From Tubiluchus corallicola (Eukaryota; Priapulida; Priapulimorpha; Priapulimorphida; Tubiluchidae), in assembly GCA_030141605.1 (NCBI GenBank), contig JAQGDQ010000590.1, positions 72,501 through 134,189 on the forward strand: 61,689 nt of DNA, written 5' to 3'. The position numbers and the translations under genes were made by a program. The notes beneath the pieces are model-generated. The model did no database searches. It saw nothing but the letters and a program-made list of their open reading frames with translations, and was not told where the DNA came from. This document shows positions 33,305 to 45,239 of this stretch, piece after piece (position 1 is the stretch's first letter; each line of letters begins with the position of its first letter).

Positions 33305-34535
33305 ATTTTAGTCTTTATTGGTTAACATATTAACAATGTATTAGTCTTTATTCGTTAACATATTAACAATGTATTAGTCTTTATTCGTTAACATATTAAC
33401 AACGTATTAGCCTTTATTCGTTAACATATTAACAACGTATTAGTCTTTACTCGTTAACATATTAATAACGTATTAGTCTTTATTCGTTAACATATTAACA
33501 ACGTATTAGCCTTTATTCGTTAACATATTAACAATGTATCAGTCTTTACTCGTTAACATATTAATAACGTATTAGTCTTTATTCGTTAACATACTAAAAA
33601 CCTATTAGTCTTTATTCGTTAACTTATTAAAAACCTATTCGTCTTTATTCGTTAACATATTAACAACGTATTAGTCTTTATTCGTTAACATATTAAAAAC
33701 CTATTAGTCTTTATTCGTTAACTTATTAAAAACCTATTAGTCTTTATTCGTTAACATATTAACAACGTATTAGCCTTTATTCGTTAACTTATTAAAAACC
33801 TATTAGTCTTTATTCGTTAACATATTAAAAACCTATTAGTCTTTATTCGTTAACATATTAACAACGTATTAGCCTTTATTCGTTAACTTATTAAAAACCT
33901 ATTAGTCTTTATTCGTTAACATATTAACAACGTATTAGCCTTTATTCGTTAACATATTAAAAACCTATTAGTCTTTATTCGTTAACATATTAAAAACCTA
34001 TTAGTCTTTATTCGTTAACATATTAACAACGTATTAGCCTTTATTCGTTAACTTATTAAAAACCTATTAGTCTTTATTCGTTAACATATTAACAACGTAT
34101 TAGTCTTTATTCGTTAACATATTAAAAACCTATTAGTCTTTATTCGTTAACTTATTAAAAACCTATTAGTCTTTATTCGTTAACATATTAACAACGTATT
34201 AGCCTTTATTCGTTAACTTATTAAAAACCTATTAGTCTTTATTCGTTAACATATTAAAAACCTATTAGTCTTTATTCGTTAACATATTAACAACGTATTA
34301 GCCTTTATTCGTTAACTTATTAAAAACCTATTAGTCTTTATTCGTTAACATATTAACAACGTATTAGCCTTTATTCGTTAACATATCAACAACGTATTAG
34401 CCTTTATTCGTTAACTTATTAAAACCTATTAGTCTTTATTCGTTAACTATTAACAACGTATTAGCCTTTATTCGTTAACTTATTAAAAACCGATTAGTCT
34501 TTATTCGTTAAGATATTAACAACGTACTAACTTCC
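33305..34535. repeat. 33-bp satellite, about 37 copies, two alternating variants
   Basis: Unit contains TTAGTCTTTATTCGTTAACA. Two variants (ending TATTAACAACGT or TATTAAAAACCT) alternate in blocks that recur, indicating higher-order repeats. Nearly every unit carries the palindrome GTTAAC. Confidence 0.95.
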
Positions 34536-34651
34536 CTGTAGTTCAGTACAACTTTATTTACGAACAAAGGGCCTTGTGTTATTATTTATTTATTATTTAT
34601 TTATGTGCCTTATTGTACTTGGACCTGTATTCAACATTGATACACTAGCGA

Positions 34652-34834
34652 ATGTTTTACTCTAAAACGGTGGGCACAATTGTCCTACTAATTGTTCATA
34701 TTTGTTGCACTGCCAGTAATGCTTTTAAATGCATAAATGCAACGGGAGTAGGGTGGCCTGATGTAATACCTGTCGAGTTTTTACAAATTCAAGAAGGGGA
34801 GGGGGTGTTGCGCGAGAATGTGGTTTATACGTAA
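34652..34834 (+). CDS. Candidate small secreted peptide or first exon
   Basis: A 60-codon frame beginning with a convincing signal peptide: basic start, then TIVLLIVHICCTASNA, followed by FKCINATGVGWPDVIPVEFL. A GTAATT two bases before the stop could be a splice donor, so this might be a first exon. I found no matching downstream exon and recognise no family. Small signal-like ORFs also occur by chance. Confidence 0.22.
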   Translation: MFYSKTVGTIVLLIVHICCTASNAFKCINATGVGWPDVIPVEFLQIQEGEGVLRENVVYT

Positions 34835-34835
34835 T

Positions 34836-35700
34836 TACGAACTCGGTGCTGTCACTCATTTCTAAAATGTTTTGCCAAAGGATCTGTAGATGTCTCTGAT
34901 GTTTCCACACAATAATTGTGAAACCGGTAATAACAATGAGAGCAGGCCTGCAGTAGCTTGAATTTTTTTAGGTTTATTTAATGAAATGAATGCGACTTGG
35001 TTTGAATTTTAACGTTTGTATTTAGATTGGACAACTAAGTTTAGTCAAGTTTTTAACCTTTAAATCTGCAAAGTTTGTATATTCAGAATAAATAATATTG
35101 CTGGTTATTTTCTTACTTCTATATTGTTCTACTTTTTTATGTTCTGATTACGATATAATGTTGCGTCACTTTCGCCATCTAGTGGCCGTTACAGACACTT
35201 TCATGTTATTGTTGTTGTTTATTTCCTATTTCTAAGTTTTTTGTTTCTTTAGTTAGATAATTATGATGTTTTGTTAGATATGCTTCTTTCTTTTATTCTG
35301 TTCGGTATAATTCTGCGATATCATGTTGTGTCACTGTCGCCATCTAGTGCCACCTAGAGACACTTCCATTTTTCCAAAAGATTAGCTTAACAAAATGCTT
35401 TGCAAGCTGAACTTTATATCAATAATAAAAAAAGAAAAAAATCAACGGATATTGTTCTTATTATAAAGAATTTAAAATTTTCTCTTGATATTTTCATTAT
35501 TACATAAATTTAATAATGTAACTCAGGGAACTGGGTTAATTAGCAAGTCACTGTTAAAATTAGGCTGCCACACTGACGGTACGACACTCTTTTCTTTCAC
35601 TTCATTTTCCAAGTATTATCAGAACTTTCGTTGGAATTTTTCCACCATCGTGAATAAATCCAGAGACAGGGTTCATAAGTGTTTAAACTGTGTGATATCG
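34836..35700. other. Gene-free interval with two diverged family-H units
   Basis: Around 35160-35370, two segments carry GTCACTTTCGCCATCTAGTG and a related form. The complement (CTAGATGGCGAAAGTGAC) is in the tandem array at 42280-42790. Remainder unassigned. Confidence 0.5.
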
Positions 35701-35714
35701 TTCTAAAACCAGCA

Positions 35715-36056
35715 CAGTTCTTCAACATCTTCAAATATATCTTTTTCCAGAAAAGTTCTTCACCATCTTCAAGTATATCTTTTTCTGGGAAAATTCTTCA
35801 TCGTCTTCAAGTATATCTTTACATAGAAAAGTTCTTCATCGTATTCAAATATATCTTTATATAGAAAAGTTCTTCATCATTTTTAAATATATCTTTACAT
35901 AGAAAAGTTCTTCATAATCTTCAAATATATCTTTATCTACAAAAGTTCTTCATCATCTTCAAGTATATCTTTATCTAGAAAAGTTCTTCACCATCTTCAA
36001 ACATATTTTTTCTGGAAAAGTTCTTCATCATCTTCAATTACATCTTTATCTAGAAA
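35715..36056. repeat. 38-bp minisatellite, about 9 copies
   Basis: Unit contains AAAAGTTCTTCATCATCTTC and AAATATATCTTTATCTAG. It abuts the decayed BTB copy that follows. Confidence 0.88.
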
Positions 36057-36340
36057 AGTCTTGAATGATGCTTGTGGATTACGTGTTAATCACTTCAATG
36101 TAACTGTTCTTACACACGCTACGAAAAGTAGAAGTGAAAGAGAGGACCGACTCGTAATTACAAGCCACAGCCTTCAGCTCGGTTATATCTAGTACTGGAG
36201 CAATCTTTATCATCACATCTGAAAAGACGAATGACAAGCTCATCAGCATTTCCAATGATTACAATCTTTTCTGATATAGGAAATGTGTCCATGTTTCTCT
36301 ACAGCACACACGACTGACACGACCTCAACGTTGTTTTTTT
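36050..36340 (-). pseudogene. Decayed copy 2 of the BTB-BACK gene (C-terminal fragment)
   Basis: On the minus strand this resembles the last third of the intact gene at 38263-39540. Matching blocks include GTTAATCACTTCAATGTAAC with TGTTCTTACACA, and ACATCTGAAAAGACGAATGA with CAAGCT. Frameshifts and the lack of an ORF show it is non-functional. Confidence 0.75.
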
Positions 36341-37610
36341 TTGTTTTTTAATAAAGTAAAAATAAATTTATCCCGGAAAAATTTTGGTGTCTTTTCTGCG
36401 GCTAAGACCACGGTGCTACGTATTGAGTACTTTAAATACATCAATGTGGTTGCTTTTGCAATTGAAGTTTAGCCGTGATTGTTCAAGCAAAGACGTAAAA
36501 AATGCTAAATCCATGCGCTTGTAACTTTCACAGACAACAGCTAACGTATTGAAGTATCAAGTTGTGAAATTTCAACTTTGTGAAGCACTTGCTTTAATGT
36601 CATTGTTGCCTAAACTTGTGCACATTTTTTCTGCACCACTCGATACAGTTAAGCCTGAAAGCACAGTACTATATAAATGAGAAAAACTGCTGAAATTCTG
36701 CTGGTTTAACTGTACCTAGATACATTGTCTCAAGTGTACCTTAAGCAGCAACTTTCATGTCTCACTGATTGGTCACAGTCAGTCATGCAAAAATGGCGGC
36801 GGTGAAGAGTAACAACAGAGCAGAGTGACAATGTGGTTGTTGAATGTGCAGCAGTAAGTGATGATACTTAATAATTCTGTTTGATTAGCAAAAGTGCAAG
36901 CCGCACTCTTTTCCTTGTGAATTTAAGAGAGCCTTCTAGAAATAATCTTTAAGTTTTTATTTGTTTATTTATTCATTCGATTTATTTACATTTATTCGTT
37001 TGTAAACAAATAACAGAAATTACAGTACACTTTCTACAATGCTTAACAAATACGATGTAATTTATATTCACTACTTCATTCTGATTAAGCTACTGTATAT
37101 TCCGTATATTAAGTTAATATAATTCTCATGCATACATAAGCAATCCGGCTACTAGTCAGTTAAAATGAAACATCTTGCTAGAACAATCGGGTAAATCAGC
37201 ACCTTGAAATTAGGGTATCACACAGATAGTTGGTTTACATGCAAAAAGCTGCAACTTACAATAGGCATCTTTTAACAGCATCAATGGCGACGTTCTCTGC
37301 AAACTTCTGTAGAGGTGATTTGTAAGTACAAAAGATCAGTTTCCATATGCCAGACAACGAATGATTGAAACTGGAGCCGAATTTAACAGCCGTTCTGCAT
37401 GCGGCTGACATGGGGAGGGGGTTTGGGGGTGGCACTGTCAATAGTTCATAATCAGTCTTCCACAGCACAATGCCAACGAGTTTCTTCTTTATACATTTGT
37501 ATATTTTAGGGCACACCGGACAGCACCAATCCATATAAGACATCAGTCGCACTGATGAACACAGTTCCAGAAGATGATAGTCTTTTTAATTCATTCTCTA
37601 TACAACAGCA
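36341..37610. other. Gene-free interval
   Basis: A 98-codon minus-strand frame at 37256-37552 has no family features I recognise and is left uncalled. Confidence 0.4.
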
Positions 37611-38145
37611 CAACTTTTATGCGAATTTTTCCATAACTAATAAACCCAGAAGCTCTGCAATATTATTCTGATGCCACCAAAAACTTTTCACTTCTTCTGA
37701 ACTTGTCTTTATTTTCAAATGTTCTGAGTGACTTTCTTGGATCATTGTTAGTAACTTCAATCCATCTGTTCTTACATATGCTGTCAGAAGTAGAAGTCAA
37801 AGCGAAAAGTAAAACTTGCAATTTCAAGCAGCAGTTTACACAATAGTTATATCCAGTATTGGAGCATAGTTCATCACACCTGAAAACATTAGTGCCGAGC
37901 TCTTTACGCTAACCAATAACTGCAAATTTTCTGATATCTTATTCATAAAATTATTAGTCTTCTCAACAGGTTCAGTACACATGACAAATACGATTTCAAT
38001 GCAGTTTTTTTCTTTCTACGAAATATTGATTTTGGAGTCTCTTAAATATGATTGATGAAAACATTCAAGTTGCTCCTTGTCATTTAACATTCCATTCACT
38101 ACGGGACCTTTGATGAACAATTCTGGATCATAATCAATCATGACA
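37610..38145 (-). pseudogene. Decayed copy 1 of the BTB-BACK gene (C-terminal half)
   Basis: Collinear with about 530 bases of the intact neighbour, from the complement of its last codons (TTTATGCGAATTTTTCCAT) to the LFIKGP region (GGACCTTTGATGAACAATTC). Insertions, deletions and stops break the frame. The BTB and BACK portions are missing. Lies about 120 bases downstream of the intact gene, in the same orientation. Confidence 0.82.
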
Positions 38146-38262
38146 AATCAAGTTACTTCTTCAAAATGGGTGGCGATGTACGGGGTTTAAAAAGTTATTG
38201 GTCTATAAACCATTAATCGTAACCGTGAATCAGCTTCATGAAATGATTTTCCTTTTAATTTA

Positions 38263-39540
38263 TTATCTAAGCAGCACATTAACTTTTATGCGAAATTTTC
38301 CATCATTAATAAACCCGGAAGCAGGGTCAATGGCGGTTCTGAACTGTGCAATTTTTCTTGCTGTCCAGGCCCCCTTTTTATCTACATTTAAGACAGTTTT
38401 GAGTGACCTTTGTGGATTATTGTTAATCACTTCAATGTAACTGTTCTTACACATGCTACGCAAAGTAGAAGACCAAGAGGGATCAACTAATAAATTCAAG
38501 CAACAGCCTTCACCACGGTTATCTCCAGCATTGGAGCAGTTTGTTTTGTTACATCTGAAAAGACGAATGACAAGCTTATCAGCATTACCAATGATAGCAA
38601 ACTTTTCTATATAACCTCCTCTTATTTTTAAATTATCAATTTTCTCAACAGGTTCAGCACACATGACTGACACGACTTCTGCGTAGTTTCTCTGCGTTTT
38701 TGGAAATATTGATTCTGATGCCACTTTTTGATGATGATTGATAAAAACATTTGCTTGCTCCTTGTCATTTAATATTCCAGTTGCTACCGGTCCTTTGATG
38801 AATAACTCTGGATCCATTGTGGGAAGTCTGATCTGCAACAAAATGTCGCCCAAGACTGTTCTTTTGTTGAACACATTTTGCTCTAGTGTCTTTCGCTTAC
38901 ATTCAGCATCAGCCCATTTTAAAACTGCATCAAATAGTTTGCCCTCTTCACTAATTTTCAGTTCATCAAGTTTGACAATCCTCAATAAGCTGTCATAGCT
39001 CAAGGAAGTAAAACTGTCGGACTTTATAACTTCTTCTGTCTCGACACTAATGACCTCCAAACACTTTATCTCTACATCTGGCCTTTCATGGAAACATGCA
39101 GCTGTCAGAATGGTGCAGACATTGTCAGTTGTGATTTCAGATTTAAGGAAATCAACAGCCATTTTTTCAAGTCCACGAATGTTGTACTTTTTAGCTAAGT
39201 AAAGTACCGAAAGAACATTGTCACCAGTTAATTCAGCTTTGTCAGTATAAATAAACCTCAAAAGCAGCAGAAACACGTCAGGTTCAACATCGGTTATTGG
39301 TATGACGTCACCAGGTTTATGACACAGCGGCCCAAACAGCATCCTCTTAAAAACGTCACTCCGAAGTGCAAGTATGGAACGACTAGCGTTGATGACAGTT
39401 TCACCAATTGAAAAAGTTACATCACATAATTCCTGAAAATCTTCGTTACCAAAAACATAATCGTATCTCTCGTTCCAGTCGTCCATCGCATCAACCCTTT
39501 CAGCTGGAGTTTGCGGCTCGTCTAATAATGAAGTTGCCAT
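38263..39540 (-). CDS. BTB-BACK protein of the BTBD2/3/6 type, single exon
   Basis: A 425-residue intact ORF. BTB/POZ domain at about 30-135 (FQELCDVTFSIGE, then ITDVEPDVFLLLLRFIYTDK and AKKYN); BACK domain at about 140-245 (LKISEEGKLFDAVLKWADAE, then VLGDILLQIRLPTM). The C-terminal 130 residues are in the position of the PHR domain of BTBD family members but are diverged and Cys-rich. Proteins of this type bridge Cullin-3 ubiquitin ligases to substrates; that role is inferred from the family. ATG 39540 precedes an acidic start and fits the family. The minus strand has AATAAA overlapping the stop. The absence of introns plus two decayed partial copies next to it suggests local duplication, perhaps of a retrocopy. 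Confidence 0.88.
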   Translation of the reverse strand: MATSLLDEPQTPAERVDAMDDWNERYDYVFGNEDFQELCDVTFSIGETVINASRSILALRSDVFKRMLFGPLCHKPGDVIPITDVEPDVFLLLLRFIYTDKAELTGDNVLSVLYLAKKYNIRGLEKMAVDFLKSEITTDNVCTILTAACFHERPDVEIKCLEVISVETEEVIKSDSFTSLSYDSLLRIVKLDELKISEEGKLFDAVLKWADAECKRKTLEQNVFNKRTVLGDILLQIRLPTMDPELFIKGPVATGILNDKEQANVFINHHQKVASESIFPKTQRNYAEVVSVMCAEPVEKIDNLKIRGGYIEKFAIIGNADKLVIRLFRCNKTNCSNAGDNRGEGCCLNLLVDPSWSSTLRSMCKNSYIEVINNNPQRSLKTVLNVDKKGAWTARKIAQFRTAIDPASGFINDGKFRIKVNVLLR

Positions 39541-40021
39541 TTCTTTTGTTAATGGAATATTCTGACCTCTCTGCTGATCGAGAACTTGTTTAAATAGCTG
39601 GTGTAACTACAGATGTTTGACGAACGAAATTTACTGAATTATTTTAGTTGTACATTCACCATGACTGACTCAACAACTGGTAGACAAAGTTAGCATGCCG
39701 CAATAGTTCACTGCATTTTCTTGCAGCGGTAAAGGTAGCAACGTTTGGAGGAAAAAAATAGCTTCCAGTGTGTTTAGCAGTTGCAAGAAAAAGCGTCTAA
39801 TGCAACAGCAATGCCTGCACGCATAATCTGATTTTTAAGTTGCTTAATTTTGAAGTTGAATCGCCACAAAACGCATCACAACTGCAGCTGAAAGACAGAT
39901 GCACCCCCACGTCGCAATAGACTCTTCCACTTGTTTTTGCATAACGTAGGCTGGTTAGTGTTTCATCCAGGCAATATTTCCATTTTACTAAGTTCAACAA
40001 ATTCCGTTAATAAAGCTGATA
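39541..40021. other. 5' flank of the BTB gene
   Basis: Nothing specific recognised. Confidence 0.35.
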
Positions 40022-40790
40022 TTATAAATTTGTCTCGCCTTGAAAACACCTTCTTTTTTGAGTAGTTTTACTGCGATGACGAAAATGCTCTACTGTGTAA
40101 TGAGGAGCCCTATGAAAGTTTGAAAGAGTAGTCCTCGTGGATATGAATTTTTTACCAAAAGGGTTTGCACAGCATTGACAGCGGCAAAGTGAAGTACAAC
40201 CACTCTGGGATTTCGGGCATGGGCACCGGCACTTGTAGGATATAGATGATGCACAACGTGGCTTCCTTTCAGCTAGACTGGATGCTGATAATTTCCCGCA
40301 AGTGCACTTTGTGAAACGTTTTCGTTTTTCTTCTTTGCTACTTAAATCCGTAGTGACGGTGGCAGATTGTCCTCTCCTTACCACGGCATCGTAATGTCCT
40401 GCACCACGACTATCATATGCGAGTAATGCTGCTATGATTGGAGACATATCATTTTCATTCCGTCTGTTGAGTTCGTGGGTGAATATAGTGAGATAAAAAG
40501 GCCGGTAATGTTGATCATTAATTGCCAATTCGTCAACTGTCAAGTGCCGTAATCTTTCAGCTATTTCTTCAGAGTCACAAATCTTGTTATGTCTAGCCGA
40601 TCTAGATAGGATATAACAGAAATCGCTTGTGGATTGCGATCTATAAAAGTTTGCAAAACTACTGCAACAGCTAAAAACATACAATTTCCATCGCCGTTTA
40701 CTGTGATTCTTAAATAATCTAAATTTCTTAGGAACTCATCGAGACTACGTGGGCCGGGCCTTCTGTAGTTAAAGCTGTAGTTTCACTTGT
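40022..40790 (-). pseudogene. Broken OTU protease with CXC zinc-binding motif
   Basis: The minus-strand frame 40684-40022 holds an OTU-type C-terminal part (LRHLTVDELAIND, then GHYDAV with the expected catalytic His) followed by a Cys-rich segment, YKCRCPCPKSQSGC to CRCQCCANPFG. The catalytic Asp/Cys motif GDGNC is at 40695-40681 but in another frame, preceded by SLDEFLRNLDYLRITVN. The two parts of one OTU domain are therefore separated by a frameshift between about 40570 and 40680. OTU domains remove ubiquitin; OTU plus this CXC pattern is common in ORFs carried by mobile elements of invertebrates (from general knowledge, not a search). Likely dead unless the shift is a sequence error. Confidence 0.6.
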
Positions 40791-40824
40791 TTTCAGATTG
40801 CTATTGTTACCTGGGAAGTGAACG

Positions 40825-41103
40825 ATGTTTTTAAGAAGACATCAAAGGGCGTTAGATATTCTTGTATGCGGAGTAGTATTCTTTCTTTGTTTGTCATGTG
40901 AATCCGAAACAACTATTGAAATAAAATTTTCTGAGAGTGAAAAGTCAAAGCTTAATGTTAGTTCTGGGAATGGTAAAGTTTTTGCAGATTCCATGAGGCA
41001 TGGTTGCTGTATATGTGGCGAGAAGCCAATTTGGTACAAATTTAGATCTCCTGGTGCAAGCTGTTTTTCAGACAGTGCGATCTCAGAGGGTTTTTTGGGA
41101 TAG
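40825..41103 (+). CDS. Candidate small secreted Cys-containing protein
   Basis: 92 codons beginning MFLRRHQRALDILVCGVVFF, a plausible signal peptide ending near LSCESE, followed by a hydrophilic stretch and RHGCCICGEKPIWYKF with five cysteines in all. It is divergent from the OTU relic, 35 bases away, and its stop lies just before a repeat-rich stretch. The opposite strand is open over nearly the same span (41117-40842), which weakens the call. No family recognised. Confidence 0.3.
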   Translation: MFLRRHQRALDILVCGVVFFLCLSCESETTIEIKFSESEKSKLNVSSGNGKVFADSMRHGCCICGEKPIWYKFRSPGASCFSDSAISEGFLG

Positions 41104-41229
41104 TTACGTGAGAACATACTTGAAGAAAAATTTGGCTACTAACCTAGCAACAAAAAACAACCAGGCGTACAGCCTATAAATATGTAGGAAAGTCCAGGAA
41201 TTGTGTGTGCTTAGCCACTGTATAGACGT

Positions 41230-41518
41230 GCTCTGTTTCCGCACGTATACAAAGAAAGAACTATAGCACGTGAAGGTAGTGCTGTTTGTTTCACAGCCCA
41301 ACAGAGTACGCTCCTGCAACACCGTGTTTAGCTGCTGTACACATGTCAAAGCCCAGGTAGAGAAAGTATTATCGCTCACACAGTTTGTTTTCAGTCGTCA
41401 CGTGTTTACCGTGAATGAATCAAACTTGAACTGCGACACTTATGGTAAAAACTTTCGTATGTTTGTTTGATTAAAATTACAACTGACCCCTACTAAACTT
41501 TGCCACGAGCCGCCACTG
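41230..41518. mobile_element. hAT-like element, family B, inverted copy 3
   Basis: Ends at right with CCACGAGCCGCCACTG, the complement of the family start. Its interior matches the complement of 6800-7080 (CACACAGTTTGTTTTCAGTC, TGTTTGTTTCACAGCCCAAC). The other end is degraded. Confidence 0.6.
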
Positions 41519-41519
41519 A

Positions 41520-42270
41520 GTCAGGACGCATAGAAGCACCATGGCATGCCCGTACCTCTATTTGAGGGACAGAGAGAAAGAGAAGAGAAAAAATATTTCT
41601 GTAATCACTAGACACTTCATACGATTGCGTCATTTATATCTGTAATCACATTTTTTTGTTTAATGTAATTCTTTTTGTATAATGTAAATTTTACGTTATT
41701 ATATTACCTCATTTTCAATCTCGCACATTTTTTAATAATGACGTCATCTATAAGCTAATAACTTTTATTAAGTATTTTAACATTTTTTGGCCCACCTGTA
41801 TACAGATACATTTGATGTTTGATCTTTTTCACTATGTTACGTATAATTTGTTTATCATTAGGCCTACTTTGTTTTTCTCACGCATTTGTAAATATTTTAT
41901 TGGTTTCGATATTCCACTGATGTATTGTTTTCAATTCGTTTGCTTACTTTTTCTTATTTGTATTTAATCAGTTGAATAGTGCATTGCATTAATTTCATTT
42001 TCATTTATTTAATCACGATTTTTTGAGTTGTCACTTTTGCATTTGTTGTTTTTTCATTGTGTACTTGAGTTTTTGTTAATAAACTATTGTTATATTTGAA
42101 AATAATCAGCGTGTTGCAATAGTTTCTTCACGACAGGCAACTATATAATATATAATTTATTTAATATAATATTTTAATATATAATCTAAAATAAATAGAG
42201 CTGGACCACTACTGAAAAAAAGAAAGATCTTAAATTACCATTGGCAATAAATAGAGCTCGAGAATACAGT
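41520..42270. other. AT-rich gene-free interval
   Basis: Nothing recognised. Confidence 0.4.
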
Positions 42271-42274
42271 TTCT

Positions 42275-42795
42275 ATACGCGGAAACATGTTAAACTGTAC
42301 TTTACTCTCATAAATTGAAATTAATGTAATCTATTAAAGCTGAGTGTCTTTAACTAGCGCTAGATGGCGAAAGTGACAATGTAGTACCAAATTTGAAAAG
42401 GCAAACGAATTAGCAAAAAACTGTGCTGTGTCAACTGTACTTTACTCATAAATTGAAGTTAATGTAAACTATTAAATATGAAAGTGTCTCTAACTAACGC
42501 TAGATGGCGAAAGTGACAATGTAGAACCAATTCTGAAAAGGTAAACAAATTAGCAAAAAACTGTACTGTGTCAACTGTACTTTACTCTCATTAATTGAAA
42601 TTAATGTAAACTATTAAATATGAAAGTGTCTCTAACTAACGCTAGATGGCGAAAGTGACAATGTAGAATCAAATATAAGAAGGCAAACAGGGAGAGGGAA
42701 AAATCAATGTTAAAAAAGAACTTTGCTGTGTACTATACTCTACTCTCATAAATTGAAATTAATGAAAACTACTAAAAATAAAAGAGTCTCTAATA
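42275..42795. repeat. About 145-bp tandem repeat (family H), 4 copies
   Basis: Each copy has ACTGTACTTTACTC, AAATTGAAATTAATGTAAAC and CGCTAGATGGCGAAAGTGAC. The last block also occurs, complemented, twice at 35160-35370. Confidence 0.85.
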
Positions 42796-42951
42796 ATTTA
42801 ATAATCCAATGTTCAAAACCACTTTTCCATTGCCAGATATCTGAATTCCGGAATCCTGGGATGTAAAGCCTGCTTGCAAAATGTAAGTGGCGGGAAATGA
42901 CTACGTCGCAGAAACAACAAATGCCATCGGAGGTGCACACCTAGGATCATC

Positions 42952-42952
42952 G

Positions 42953-42992
<40 letters not shown>

Positions 42993-43018
42993 TATAGTCA
43001 CTATTATCATTTTTATTA
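42952..43018. repeat. (ATC)n microsatellite
   Basis: About 15 perfect ATC units. Confidence 0.95.
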
Positions 43019-43019
43019 T

Positions 43020-44750
43020 TAAATCATACAAGCAGGTTCCTACACATCAGAACTAATGCACTTCTATAATAACCTAGTGTCTTTCACACACTCTGTCTCG
43101 GATTATTTCTCCCATTTTTCACATCATGCAGAGCTCTTCGTTAATGAATTCCTGTCTCCAATGTTTACCTATGTGACTTAAATAATCTTTTTTAATATTT
43201 TTGTGCTATTGGGTAAGTGATTCGTGTTTTTAAACCATTAACTGCATCCCTTATTTCACATCTCCCGAACTCAATCCCCCGATCGGGATCCTGGTGATGA
43301 ACTGTTGCTTGTAAATTGCGCAACTCTTCTCCAACAAACATAAAAACCAACCCGATTTACATCCGAGAGGAAGGGAATCAGTCATGATCTGTGGAGAGAT
43401 TCCTTGCATCTTCCAAATTCCCCTATCAATAACGGTTGCCGAGCATTCCAGGCAGTTCTGCGTTTGCCAGAATCCAGGAAAGGATTTCATACTAACATTA
43501 TTGATTTCTTCTCTCTCACACGATGCCTCTCTGGCTGGAATACCAGGCTTCTCTTTTTGGGCGAGAGCGCTGTTATATAATTTAGTGTGATGCATTATAA
43601 TCTGCGTTCGATCTTATTAATTACTGTATGTCTGTGATTTCTGTATGAAGCAAGTTTTTATAGCATTGTTGACTGTCTAGGCAATTTGTGTGATGTACAT
43701 CTACAGTGCCTCTGCAGCATTGTTCAGCTGCATTGTGATACTGTGCTTGTTTTAACCTGTAAAGTATTGCGATCATTGAAAACAGTGCTAGTTGATGCAT
43801 TAATGCTCAATTTGACAAGCTTATTAATACATTAATATGCTATGTAGGCCAATTAATAATGCAAAGTCATAAGTCATTTATTTCACATTACACATTCACA
43901 ATAGTTTCATGTACAATATCTAGTGAAAGGGCCAACAATGAACATAATACAAATAAGTTTTATTATTTCTGCACAGAAAAAGCCTCACACACTGTTCACC
44001 TATATACAAATGTAAATGTGTTGCGGGCAATCAAAAAGCCGGGCTTGTTAGATTGTCCCACACAGTGAAAGAAAAAAAGTAATGAAAATAATCTGAGTAA
44101 GTACTTATTAACCGCCCGACAATGTATCATTTTACCATTCTGTGGTCATTAGTGATATTTCAATCGCAAGCTAATTATTTCTTGGTTCGATTCCAAAAAG
44201 AAAAACGGATTAATCGTATTTTTCATAATTTTAACTAATGTGACGTCATCTCGTGCGAGATGTTGGAACTTCGCCCCCTATTGGAAGTTTGCCTTTTCCA
44301 GATAAAGTGAATCGGTTATATGTATTGTGATGCCGTCTATGATAGCGAGCATGCATAATTAACTAAGGAAAATTATAAAAAAAAAAGAAAAGAAAGAAAA
44401 ACAGTAAAATGAAACCTTAGCAACAGTTTATAGCAGTTGTTACACTTATTTCGCTGGTAGTCAGCTTAGACCTAATAGGCGCAAATCAATTTTATAGGAG
44501 TCTAGTGATATTCATTGTTACTTAGAAATAGCGCACATTTCATTATAGGACTAATAGCTTTAGAGCCTACTTACTGTAGAGCAAAACAAAAATCGTAACA
44601 AAATAATGTTCAAGCTGCAGTTTGAGTTTTTGATAGAAATTGTGTACCTGTCGTGTTATATAAATATTTAGAATTTTTCATATTATTATAATACATTGAA
44701 TAACATGTGCACAATAATTGGTTTGTTTATGTGTAGTTTTCACTTTTTTG
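43020..44750. other. Gene-free interval
   Basis: Open frames at 43251-43595 (-), 43384-43590 (+) and 43859-44068 (+) show no domain or splice support. Confidence 0.4.
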
Positions 44751-44751
44751 A

Positions 44752-44850
44752 GTCTGTTGGTGACAATTTCAAGGTCAGCTGAGTCTGTTGGTGACAATTT
44801 GAAGGTCAGCTGAGTCTGTTGGTGACAATTTCAAAGCCAGTACAGAATTT
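44752..44850. repeat. 32-bp tandem repeat, 3 copies
   Basis: Unit GAGTCTGTTGGTGACAATTT plus AAGGTCAGCT. Confidence 0.85.
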
Positions 44851-45239
44851 TGGTTACAATCTCAAGCAAATTATGTATCAGTTTCTTATAATCCAGCGAT
44901 AGTTACACACTGTACTAAGTTGCATTACATTTCAGTCTTATTTTTATACAATGTCATTTCACGAGAAAATGTTGTTCAAATTGTATTGAACCGAGCAACA
45001 TTGCTTAAAATTTAGTTATCTAGCTTCACAATTATAAGGCAATAAATAAAAAGTGCAACTTTGTTCCAGACTTTCCAGAAGTTGTCGGGAATGTTTGCTT
45101 ATTATTATACATGTAATAGCGGCTTTGCAATAAAAATTCTGTAATTAATGCAGCATTAGTACGGCCAGTTCTGGTACAATAACTGGTTCCATACTGGGCT
45201 AGTGCTGGATTCGTTTAAGCACGTGGCAATTGTTACTGC

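Noticed and set aside
38198-38998. Plus-strand frames opposite the BTB gene
   Set aside because: Antisense of a clear coding exon; no domain.
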